DNA from: JAVBJN01 sp031546985
Lineage (GTDB): Bacteria; Bacteroidota; Bacteroidia; Chitinophagales; Chitinophagaceae
Direction of reading: 5' to 3'
Assembly (NCBI GenBank): GCA_031546985.1
Contig: JAVBJN010000043.1
Coordinates: forward strand, 3,418 to 67,417
Length of the DNA stretch: 64,000 nucleotides
Shown here: one piece after another, positions 53,452 to 61,823 of the stretch
How positions within the stretch are numbered: the first letter of the stretch is position 1
Layout: each line of letters opens with the position of its first letter
The notes under the pieces: generated by a model
The model's input: only the letters and a program-made list of their open reading frames with translations
Told to the model about the DNA's origin: nothing
Database searches by the model: none
Position numbers and translations under genes: made by a program

Positions 53452-53492
53452 GTGCCTGAGCCCCGCATAGGTGGGCCAGGCTTTGTCGAAGG
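53452..53492 (-). repeat. Dispersed intergenic repeat, copy B
   Basis: The reverse complement matches copy A at 48545-48585 at about 36 of 41 positions. It starts 4 nt after the end of the methyltransferase gene on the minus strand. Confidence 0.75.
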
Positions 53493-53496
53493 CGCG

Positions 53497-54288
53497 TTAC
53501 CCGATCAGGTAATACACGCAGGTCGTCAGGAAGTTTCGTACAAAGTAGAAATTGCTGATGATAGGCGTTTGCACCCTGGGTTTAAGGTTAAACTTATACT
53601 TGTAAATAGGGTTAATGAGGTAAAACCTTTTATTGGCAATGGTAAAATTGTTTTGTTTTACAATTTTCTCAAAGCGCTCAATGGAAATGCCGGTATCCTT
53701 AATCTCCATCAGCTCTTCGATGCGGCCAGGAGTTTCGCCAAACGATTTAAGCAAGCCACGGTACAGCGGATTGGGCAGCAGGTGAATGTAGGGCATCATG
53801 CCCAGGTATTTATTTTTTACCAGTTGCTGGTGCCCGCCGTGTGGCATATACCAGGGTGGGAACCCAAAGAATATTTTACCACCGGGTTTGAGCAGCTTGC
53901 GCAGGTAAGGAATAAATTTTTCCTGTTCGGGCACGTGTTCTATCACATCTTTGAGCAGAATTACGTTAAAGTGGCCCTGGTATTTACTCAAAAAGCTTTC
54001 TTCGTAAATGTTCTGGTTAGAAAACTCCAGCGAACCATCTGCCACGTATTTTTCGAGAAACTCGGCACCCAGTACCAGTCTCACTTTATCGAGGTCTACA
54101 CCGGTACATTTGCATCCCCTTTCGAGAAAGGGTTGCAATACGCCACCTTCTCCGCACCCGATTTCGAGAATGTTGTAACCCTCCGCTACCGGGTAGGCTT
54201 CTTCAATAAAAGGGAGAACGTAATTGCGGCTGTTTTCAACCTGTTGGGTAAAGCGTAAATAATGGTCGCTGTGATGTTTGAGTGCCAT
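53497..54288 (-). CDS. Class I SAM-dependent methyltransferase
   Basis: 263 residues. Motif I is ILEIGCGEGGVLQPF (about 40-54), the acidic residue after strand beta-2 is in GVDLDKVRL (about 63-71), and FNVILLKDVIEHVPE (about 106-120) and LLKPGGKIFFGFPPW (about 131-145) follow. That is a Methyltransf_11/23 type fold that could act on a small molecule, lipid or quinone. The C-terminal 90 residues have a basic, Tyr/Asn-rich tail with no assigned role. It lies 23 nt behind the DAHP synthase gene on the same strand and is likely co-transcribed; what links the two is unclear. Confidence 0.85.
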   Translation of the reverse strand: MALKHHSDHYLRFTQQVENSRNYVLPFIEEAYPVAEGYNILEIGCGEGGVLQPFLERGCKCTGVDLDKVRLVLGAEFLEKYVADGSLEFSNQNIYEESFLSKYQGHFNVILLKDVIEHVPEQEKFIPYLRKLLKPGGKIFFGFPPWYMPHGGHQQLVKNKYLGMMPYIHLLPNPLYRGLLKSFGETPGRIEELMEIKDTGISIERFEKIVKQNNFTIANKRFYLINPIYKYKFNLKPRVQTPIISNFYFVRNFLTTCVYYLIG

Positions 54289-54311
54289 TGGCTAAAAAAT
54301 CCTTTTTATGC

Positions 54312-55385
54312 TTAACTATTTTTGAGTGCTGCCTGGTTCATGACTTCGGTCTGAATCCGGATAGATTCCTGGTGAATCAGTTCGAACAAATGTAATATAA
54401 GATTGGCGTCCAGGTTGTTTTTTTTGCCCCTTTCTGTGCGTGTTTCCACAATTTCCTGCCAGCGTTCGGGAATGTAAGCCGTAAGGTTGCATTGCTTTTT
54501 GAGATCGCCCAGTTGGGAGGCCAGTTCCATTCTTTTGCCAATGAGGTCTACCACTTCGGCATCAATACCGTCTATAATCTGGCGGTAGTACTCCAGTGTG
54601 CCACGCACCGCGCTGTCTTCGGTAGAGGGTTTGCGGATAACCAGATCGGCCAGCATTTTTTCAAACGCCTGGGGCGTAAGTTGCTGGTCGGCATCGCTCC
54701 ATGCTTCTTCGGGGTTGGGGTGTACCTCTACCATGAGTCCTTCAAAACCCAGGTCCATAGCTTTTTGCGCCACGCCCAGCAGCAGCTCCCGCCTGCCTGC
54801 AATATGGCTGGGATCGTTGATGATAGGCAGCTCAGGCATACGCCTTCTTAATTCGATAGGTATAGCCCAGTTGGGTTTGTTGCGGTAAGGGCCGGTATGG
54901 TCGTATGAGGAAAAGCCCCGGTGAATGGCTGCTATTTCGGTAATGCCACTATTGCGAAAACGCTCAATAGCGCCCTGCCAAAGGGTTACATCGGGGTTAA
55001 CGGGGTTCTTGACCAGTATAGGAATGGGTACGCCTTTAACCGCATCTGCAATGTCCTGCACATTAAAAGGACTTACAGTAGTGCGTGCGCCAATCCACAA
55101 AGCATCGATGCCGTATTTAAGCGCCAGTTCCACATGCGCGGGGGTAGCCACTTCTACAGCGATAGGAATGTGGAATTCGTTTTTAAAATCGGTAAGCCAT
55201 TTAAGGCCTTCTTCGCCCATTCCTTCAAAGCTGCCCGGGCGGGTACGGGGCTTCCATATACCAGCTCTGAACAATTTTACGGGAAGGGTTTGCAATGCAT
55301 GACCCAGTTGCGACAATTGCGCTGCAGATTCTACACCGCAGGGGCCTGCTATTATAAATGGCCTGCTGGCCGAAAATGATATCAT
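54312..55385 (-). CDS. DAHP synthase fused to chorismate mutase
   Basis: 357 residues. Residues 1-255 are a type I-beta DAHP synthase: FIIAGPCGVES, KLFRAGIWKPRTRPGSFEGMG, the PEP-binding LVKNPVNPD and IHRGFSSY, and the metal-binding INDPSHIAGRR with VEVHPNPEEAWSD. The last 90 residues are a type II (AroQ) chorismate mutase helix set: YRQIIDGIDAEVVDLIGKRMELA and YIPERWQEIVETRTE. It makes the first committed compound of aromatic synthesis and prephenate. Such fusions allow feedback by prephenate. It shares its strand with the methyltransferase gene. Confidence 0.93.
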   Translation of the reverse strand: MISFSASRPFIIAGPCGVESAAQLSQLGHALQTLPVKLFRAGIWKPRTRPGSFEGMGEEGLKWLTDFKNEFHIPIAVEVATPAHVELALKYGIDALWIGARTTVSPFNVQDIADAVKGVPIPILVKNPVNPDVTLWQGAIERFRNSGITEIAAIHRGFSSYDHTGPYRNKPNWAIPIELRRRMPELPIINDPSHIAGRRELLLGVAQKAMDLGFEGLMVEVHPNPEEAWSDADQQLTPQAFEKMLADLVIRKPSTEDSAVRGTLEYYRQIIDGIDAEVVDLIGKRMELASQLGDLKKQCNLTAYIPERWQEIVETRTERGKKNNLDANLILHLFELIHQESIRIQTEVMNQAALKNS

Positions 55386-55403
55386 ATTGTGTTCCGGGTT
55401 CTT

Positions 55404-55437
55404 AGCCTGTCCCGCCTGTTGCGCAGCCGGGATGCAC
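55404..55437. repeat. Dispersed repeat fragment, copy D
   Basis: Shares AGCCTGTCCCGCC with copies A and C, followed by an imperfect palindrome around GCGCAGCCGGG. It lies between the DAHP synthase gene and its promoter. Confidence 0.55.
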
Positions 55438-55454
55438 CTTAGTCTTCAATACTA

Positions 55455-55462
55455 CAAAAATA
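55455..55462 (-). promoter_or_regulatory. -7 element of the DAHP synthase gene
   Basis: A perfect TAttTTTG on the minus strand, 69 nt before the start codon. No clear -33 box. The resulting leader would contain repeat copy D. Confidence 0.5.
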
Positions 55463-55556
55463 ACAGGTTTTGCGCAGCTTATAGCCTATTGGCAAATGGA
55501 TATATTCCATATAACGGTATTTCGTTATATTGTATGTAAATAATGTGGTTGTGTGT

Positions 55557-58500
55557 ATGGGCTTACTCCGTTTACGCGTTTGGTTGCTTGCTACAGTATG
55601 CCTGTTGCTGTCGTTGCATACCACCAGCACACCACGAATGCCTTACTGGAATATTACCATTAAGGATGGGCTGCCCAGCAATTTTGTCTACGCCATTACA
55701 GAAGATTCCAGGGGATTTATCTGGATCGCTACCAACAAGGGACTGGCCCGGTTTGATGGCTACAGTTTTAAGATTTTTGATGTGTCGAAGGGGTTGGAAA
55801 AAAATGATGTCTACGCGGTGTATGAAGACCGCCGCGGTCGCATTTTTGTATTAAGTTTTACCCGCAACCTGGCTTATATAGAAAACGATAGTGTAAAGAT
55901 CCTGCACTCTTCTTCCAGCAGTTTGTTAAAGCCCATAAGCCTTTCCGAAAATGAGAGGGGGATCTACTTTAATGTTACGGGTTTTTCGGGCGGCGATTTT
56001 TTTTACGAAGAAGGCGATTCCATAAAACAGGTTACCTACAGCCATTTTGCAGATGCCGTATTGCCGGGCGATAGCGCGCACCGGTACCTGTTGCAATATT
56101 TCCGGTCGCCGGGCGAATTGGTTTTGCTGGATCATAAAACGCTGCGAAGGGTAGACCTGCCTACCGGTAAGGTGTTGGAAACGAAACCGCTTGTATTGCC
56201 TATAGACAGTACGATGGTGCCCGAACGTACCTGGATGGTAGACAATGAATTTCTGCTGTTGTCTTTCCGCCGGTTTTTTGTGTTGCTGCGCGTAGCCGAT
56301 TTTAGTTACAAAGTGTTTTCGTTCCAGGAGGTTTGTGGTAAGAAGGAAATGTATATCCGCAATTTTCAGTCCAACCATAAAGAGCTCATGGTATCGGGCA
56401 ATAAGGGAATGGTGCTGATCAACAAAGGCAGTTTTCAATACCGTTATGTGCCCATCGACTTTGTGCCGGAGCGGGTGCAGCTGTGGAGCCAGTGCCTGGA
56501 TCAGAAGCAGAACCTGTGGATTACTTCGAAGAACTCGGGCGTGTATTTTGTGAGCAACCTGGTATGGAAAAACGGCATTCGTTATGTGCCGGGATTTAAG
56601 CCCGATGTGCGGTACGAAGCCTGCAAACCATCTTACGGCCAGGTGCATTACTACACCTCTTATAACGGCGATATTTACGACCTGGATACGGCATTAAAAG
56701 CACGGCTTATACTGGAGAATGATAAGAACGACGATTTTGCAACCGATGCCCGCTGGATGGTAAACTGTCCGGAAATAAAACGGTCGTTCATCTTTTACCC
56801 ATCCGACTTTTACCAGCGCCGTTGCAAAGTTGTAAACCAGCGTACCGGCCGCATAGCCGATTTTAAACGGCTTTACCGTTTCGATAATTCGGGTTTTACC
56901 GATGATATGATATCGCGGTACCTGGCCAGTACTACCAAAGCATTCTGGATACCCGAAATAAAGTCACTGGTTTTATTGTTCCGCACCTCTACCGGTTTGT
57001 TATCGTTTTTGAGCGATAGTGTGGTGCATTTCGAAAAACTGGATAACCGCCGCAATGATCTGGCGGTGTACGACAGCACCTACCAGCGCATTTGGTTGGG
57101 CGGGGCATTGGGATTGTATTATTACAGTTTTGCAAAAGGCAGGCATCTCTCTGCCGGAAAGGAAAGCATAGCCGATGGGGTTACGGCGCTGGGCATTTTG
57201 CGCAACGGAAGTTATGTGATAGCCAATGAAATGAAAGGGCTGCTGCTTATGCGTAAAGCCGGTGATACGCCATACGAGCTGGGCTCTTTTAACAACGAAG
57301 TGATCCGCGATTTTACCCTGCGCAACGATAGTTTGTGGATAGGTACCGATCAGGCTATTTACCTGGCCGCGATAAAAGATGCAGAGACCAACCACCCGGT
57401 GCTAGAAAAGAAAATACGGATCAATAATAGCCGCAACATTTTGTTTGAAGGGTTGAACTCGCTGAACCTATCGGGCAATCATTTGCTGGTAGCTACCGAC
57501 AATGGCGTGCTCTCCATTCCCTCTAATCTGCAACTGAGCCAAAGCACTTTTCCACGGCTTTATTTTACAGGTATTAAAGTGGATGAAAGGCCGGTATCCT
57601 GGCGTACAGCGGTGCGGTTAAAGCATAATACCGGCAACCTGGAAATTAGTTTTGTGGGCGTAGACCTGGACCGGCTGGGCAATATCCGTTACGCTTACAA
57701 ACTTTCGGGCGTAGATAACCATTGGGTGATTACCCGCAACCTCTCTGCCCGGTATGTAAACCTGCCACCCGGCGACTATACTTTTCAGCTGAGTTACCTG
57801 AGCGACGACGGAAATGTGATTTTACCATACAAACAACTGATCGTAACCGTAACACCGGCCTGGTGGCAAAGCTGGTGGGGCCGTGCGTTGTTTGTGCTGC
57901 TTACCTTGCTTATCGTGTTGTGGATGTTTCGCTCCCGCATAACGCAACTCAAGCAAGAGCAGGAAGAACGGCAGCTGCATGCCGAGGCTTACTCACGGTT
58001 GGAGCTGCACGCGCTGCAATCGCAAATGAACCCGCATTTTGTGTTTAATGCGCTTAATGCAATAAAGTACTACCTGCGTATTGGCGATCAGCGGATGGCC
58101 GAGAACTATCTTACTAAATTTGCCCAGCTCATACGCAAGTTCTTGGATGCCTCCAAAGCCCGGTTTATTGGTGTAGACAATGAAATAGACCTGCTGCGCA
58201 AATATACTGAGCTGGAGCAGATGCGGTTTAAAGATAAGTTTGATGTGCATTGGGATATTGACGAATCGCTGGAAACCTATTCGCTGCGTATCCCGGCAAT
58301 GATCATTCAGCCATTTATTGAAAATGCGGTGAACCATGGGGTGTTTCACCGGATGACCAAAGGAAACATCTGGATAGGATTTAAAGACATAGACCACAAA
58401 GAATACATGGTAGTGATAGAAGATGATGGCATAGGGCGGGAGGCCGCGCGCAAGCTGAAAGAAGAATTATATTCCAAATCGCATAAACCGGTAGCGATGC

Positions 58501-58640
58501 AAAATATTAACGACCGCATTGCCCTTATTAACCGCTCGCACCTAATGAACATAACGGTAAGGGTGATCGATAAATACGACGAAGACGGAAACCCGGCAGG
58601 CACCAGGGTAGAGGTAACCTTACCCCAACTGCACGAATAA
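55557..58640 (+). CDS. Sensor histidine kinase, reg_prop/Y_Y_Y sensor with LytS-type kinase
   Basis: 1027 residues from the ATG at 55557. A signal or anchor segment (about 5-25) is followed by a beta-propeller sensor with two-component-regulator propeller repeats (GLPSNFVYAITEDSRGFIWIATNKGLARFDG near 37-70) and a Y_Y_Y-type Ig domain (about 700-765). One membrane segment lies near 775-797. The cytoplasmic part is the His_kinase/LytS type: phosphoacceptor H827 in SQMNPHFVFNAL, then PFIENAVNHG and EDDGIGREA. No LytTR or other response regulator gene is adjacent, so its partner must be elsewhere. It may sense cell-surface or carbohydrate signals. Confidence 0.88.
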   Translation: MGLLRLRVWLLATVCLLLSLHTTSTPRMPYWNITIKDGLPSNFVYAITEDSRGFIWIATNKGLARFDGYSFKIFDVSKGLEKNDVYAVYEDRRGRIFVLSFTRNLAYIENDSVKILHSSSSSLLKPISLSENERGIYFNVTGFSGGDFFYEEGDSIKQVTYSHFADAVLPGDSAHRYLLQYFRSPGELVLLDHKTLRRVDLPTGKVLETKPLVLPIDSTMVPERTWMVDNEFLLLSFRRFFVLLRVADFSYKVFSFQEVCGKKEMYIRNFQSNHKELMVSGNKGMVLINKGSFQYRYVPIDFVPERVQLWSQCLDQKQNLWITSKNSGVYFVSNLVWKNGIRYVPGFKPDVRYEACKPSYGQVHYYTSYNGDIYDLDTALKARLILENDKNDDFATDARWMVNCPEIKRSFIFYPSDFYQRRCKVVNQRTGRIADFKRLYRFDNSGFTDDMISRYLASTTKAFWIPEIKSLVLLFRTSTGLLSFLSDSVVHFEKLDNRRNDLAVYDSTYQRIWLGGALGLYYYSFAKGRHLSAGKESIADGVTALGILRNGSYVIANEMKGLLLMRKAGDTPYELGSFNNEVIRDFTLRNDSLWIGTDQAIYLAAIKDAETNHPVLEKKIRINNSRNILFEGLNSLNLSGNHLLVATDNGVLSIPSNLQLSQSTFPRLYFTGIKVDERPVSWRTAVRLKHNTGNLEISFVGVDLDRLGNIRYAYKLSGVDNHWVITRNLSARYVNLPPGDYTFQLSYLSDDGNVILPYKQLIVTVTPAWWQSWWGRALFVLLTLLIVLWMFRSRITQLKQEQEERQLHAEAYSRLELHALQSQMNPHFVFNALNAIKYYLRIGDQRMAENYLTKFAQLIRKFLDASKARFIGVDNEIDLLRKYTELEQMRFKDKFDVHWDIDESLETYSLRIPAMIIQPFIENAVNHGVFHRMTKGNIWIGFKDIDHKEYMVVIEDDGIGREAARKLKEELYSKSHKPVAMQNINDRIALINRSHLMNITVRVIDKYDEDGNPAGTRVEVTLPQLHE

Positions 58641-58672
58641 AAAAAGAGAGCCGGTTAAGCTCTCTTTTTTTT
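58639..58672. terminator. Bidirectional terminator
   Basis: An 11- to 12-bp stem (58639-58650 with 58660-58671) with A's left and T's right closes the kinase gene and the convergent outer-membrane protein gene. Confidence 0.85.
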
Positions 58673-58677
58673 ATGAT

Positions 58678-61608
58678 TTAAAATCCGGGTCCACCTAAAC
58701 CGCCAGGGCCATTAGGGCCACCGGGTCCGCCAAAGCCACCAGGGCGGGGCATACCGGGAGGCGGCATCATTGGGCGATCATCAGATTCGGTTTTATTATT
58801 ACCCTGGCTAAATGCCGACGCGAATTTGCGGAGCGAGTAGGTAAGGGTTACCATAAAGTATTGCTGCAATACCTGGGTGCGGCTGTCTTCAATATAGGTA
58901 TCGGTAATGTTGCGGGCAATGCTGTTGTTTTGTTTCAGGATATCAAATGCGCTCAGTTTCACTTCCAGCGATCGGTCTTTCAGGAATTTGTAGGCTACAT
59001 AAGCATTCCACAGCACATAGTTTTGGTTAAACGACTGGTTAAGACCGGTGTAGGAGGTGTAGCTGATGTCGGTATTCCATACCAGGCGCTTGAATGTAAT
59101 CCAGTTGATCTTAGCAGTGGCGGTTTGGTTGTAATAGCTATTGTCTGACTGGCTTTGGATCGTGTTTTTTACCTGGCTGTAATTACCCATATACGCTATG
59201 GTAAAATCTACGTTCTCACTGATGTTGCTGCTCAGCACCGCACCACCATTCAACCCGTAATTGTTGCTCAGGTTTTTGATATTGTTGATGAGGGTGGGTG
59301 TACGGGCATAAGTAACGCCGGTGTTCAGGTTCAGGTTACTTTTCATAAAGCCAAGCGGCATACCGTAGGTTATAAAACCACGCATGTTGTAGTAGCCATC
59401 CAGGTTTACAGGCAGGCTCAATTGGTTGCCCCTGTTGAGCACCACACCATTTCCGATAACGGTATCCTTGGTAGCGATAAGTGTACTGTTACCGATATAA
59501 TCCTGGGTATAAGTACCACTCAGCATGGCAAAGAACGTGGTGGCTTTGTTTACATTATTGGAGCTGTAGCGCGCCATCAGGTTGTGGCTATAGCTTTGTT
59601 TAAGGTTGGGGTTACCGGTAGTAAGTTGCAGCGAGTTACTATTGTCTATTACATTCTGCAATTGAGAAATAGAGGGCGCATTGGTGCTGGTGCGGTAGTT
59701 GGCCCTCAGGTTTTGGGTTTTCGAAAATTTGTAGTTCAGCATGGCTTGTGGCAGCACATTGAAGAAGGTTTTTTCGAGATTAAATGAGTTGGGGAAAAAC
59801 TGCTCTCCATTCAAGGTTGCGTGCTGCACATCCACACCTGCCATGAAATTAAGTTTCTGCTGTGTAATGCGGTAGCTGATGCCACCACGCTGTGTGAGGT
59901 AAGTATTGTTGTATTTGTTAGACAGCAGGGTGTCGAACTGGTTGTAGGTATCGCTTACATTATCGTAATTAAACGTCTCTTTATTGGATTTGCTGCTGTT
60001 GTAAGAAGGCGCGTACCGGAACATCAGCTGGCTTGTTTTGGTGATGGGCTCGGTATAGGTAAGGCTGCCAGACAGGGTATAACCATCATTCAGCAAATGG
60101 CTTTGCTGGTTAATGAGGTTGGTATCGGTAAGGCCCTGGTAGTATTCGTTTAGTGTATACTGCTTGGTATCGCCTGTTTTATGGTTAACAGATGTTCCCA
60201 GGTTGAACGAAATGGTACGCCCGGGTTTGCCAAACTTGTGGCGGTAGAGCAGGTCGTTACTAAAGGTATAACCACTGTTAGAGGCCGTTCTGTTGTTGTT
60301 GGTAGAGCTCTGCGGCACATCGCTGTTAATGGTGTTAACCCCGTAAGTGGTAGTGGTTTTCTGGTTGTTCTGGAAGTTAACAGAAGGCGTTAGAATAATG
60401 CTGTTGCTGGAGTCTATATTGTATTCCAGGCGCAGGTTAAAACGGTGGTTGTTGTTTTTTGTTTCGCTGGTATTGTTTTCGTGGTATACCAGGCCGCTAT
60501 CGGTAGGGGTAAAATAAGTGCGCTCCAGGCTGCTGTTGTTTTCGTTCTTCGTATTGTTAAAGAAATAGCTGCCGCTCACTTTTATTTTCTTACCCCAGTT
60601 GTCGGAGTAGTTTAAACCAATAGCGTTGGTGGTGGTGATACCGCCCTGTTGCCCTACCATAAAATTGCCTGCACTGCCTCCGCCACGGCCGGGCATAGAT
60701 GGTCTGGCGCTGCTACCGCCGCGGGAGTTGCCACTGCTACCGGTAACACCCAGCAGATCCTGCATGTTAAAGTTCTGTTGGTTAATATTGTTGGACAGGC
60801 CAATTACCGAAATTCGGCGGTCGCCGTTAAAGTAGTTGAGGTTGCCTCCGGCAATGTAGCGGTCGTCGGTACCATAACCTGCATATACCTTACCAAACTG
60901 GCCCTGGTTCTTACCCCTTTTGGTAATAATGTTGATGGTTTTTTCGGTGTTGCCATCATCAAAGCCTGTAAACTGTGCCTGGTCGCTGGTTTTGTCGAAT
61001 ACCTGTATTTTATCGATGATTTCGGCAGGCAGGTTTTTCATAGCCATGTTGGGATCGTCGCCAAAGAAAGGCTTACCGTCTACCAATACTTTTTTTACTT
61101 CTTCCCCATTCACTTTCAGGGTACCATCGGCAGAGGATACGCCCGGCATTTTATTTACCAGGTCTTCGGCATTGGCATCGGGGTTGGTTTTGAAAGCGCC
61201 CGCGTTAAACTGGCTGGTATCACCCAATTGCTGGGTGCGTATCATTTTACCTTCTACCACCACATCTTTCAGGTTTTTGGCCGAAGCTGCCAGCCCAATA
61301 GTGCCCAGGTTAAGATCTGCATCTGCAATCTTAATCGCTCTTTTATAATCGGTATAGCCCAGGTAGGTTACCAGCATATTGTAGCTGCCAGGCGCAATAC
61401 CGTTTACCGAAAAGTTGCCATCGATATCGGTAGCCGCACCTTTTTTCTGGGTGGCATCGCCGGCAGGGGTAAGTATGATGGTTACACCAATCAATGGATC
61501 TTTAGAACCATTGTCGTTGATTTTTCCTTTTACACTAAAGGTTTGCGCCCAAATGAGCTGGGATATGGATAGCAGGACGGTGGTGGCAATTATTTTTCTC
61601 AAAAACAT
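58678..61608 (-). CDS. Outer-membrane beta-barrel protein with carboxypeptidase-regulatory and plug domains
   Basis: 976 residues. A signal peptide (ending IWAQ) is followed by a carboxypeptidase-regulatory-like domain (about 25-110, GKINDNGSKDPLIGVTIIL, GxxTDIDGNF), a TonB plug region (about 115-235, with KVLVDGKPFFGDDPNMAMKNLPAEIIDKIQVF) and a barrel to about 930. It looks like the OMP_b-brl_3 family related to TonB-dependent receptors, without a SusD partner gene. Residues 280-310 form a Ser/Gly/Arg-rich loop, and the last 40 residues are a Gly/Pro-rich tail after the barrel. Substrate unknown. It converges on the kinase gene. Confidence 0.85.
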   Translation of the reverse strand: MFLRKIIATTVLLSISQLIWAQTFSVKGKINDNGSKDPLIGVTIILTPAGDATQKKGAATDIDGNFSVNGIAPGSYNMLVTYLGYTDYKRAIKIADADLNLGTIGLAASAKNLKDVVVEGKMIRTQQLGDTSQFNAGAFKTNPDANAEDLVNKMPGVSSADGTLKVNGEEVKKVLVDGKPFFGDDPNMAMKNLPAEIIDKIQVFDKTSDQAQFTGFDDGNTEKTINIITKRGKNQGQFGKVYAGYGTDDRYIAGGNLNYFNGDRRISVIGLSNNINQQNFNMQDLLGVTGSSGNSRGGSSARPSMPGRGGGSAGNFMVGQQGGITTTNAIGLNYSDNWGKKIKVSGSYFFNNTKNENNSSLERTYFTPTDSGLVYHENNTSETKNNNHRFNLRLEYNIDSSNSIILTPSVNFQNNQKTTTTYGVNTINSDVPQSSTNNNRTASNSGYTFSNDLLYRHKFGKPGRTISFNLGTSVNHKTGDTKQYTLNEYYQGLTDTNLINQQSHLLNDGYTLSGSLTYTEPITKTSQLMFRYAPSYNSSKSNKETFNYDNVSDTYNQFDTLLSNKYNNTYLTQRGGISYRITQQKLNFMAGVDVQHATLNGEQFFPNSFNLEKTFFNVLPQAMLNYKFSKTQNLRANYRTSTNAPSISQLQNVIDNSNSLQLTTGNPNLKQSYSHNLMARYSSNNVNKATTFFAMLSGTYTQDYIGNSTLIATKDTVIGNGVVLNRGNQLSLPVNLDGYYNMRGFITYGMPLGFMKSNLNLNTGVTYARTPTLINNIKNLSNNYGLNGGAVLSSNISENVDFTIAYMGNYSQVKNTIQSQSDNSYYNQTATAKINWITFKRLVWNTDISYTSYTGLNQSFNQNYVLWNAYVAYKFLKDRSLEVKLSAFDILKQNNSIARNITDTYIEDSRTQVLQQYFMVTLTYSLRKFASAFSQGNNKTESDDRPMMPPPGMPRPGGFGGPGGPNGPGGLGGPGF

Positions 61609-61823
61609 AAATTTGGTATTAGACTAACATAATAAACCATGGTTTAATGCCAGGGAAGATATATTTCTACAAAAGTCCTTTGATTATCAATGCGGTAATC
61701 ACAAAACCGTGCCATCCTTAATAAGGTGCGATCAATATGCAAAATGTTGCGACCTGCATTCGGGCAAAGTTCGCCATTTGAAAAGGAACTATTCTTGCTG
61801 TTTTTTTGCTCTTAATACCTTGT

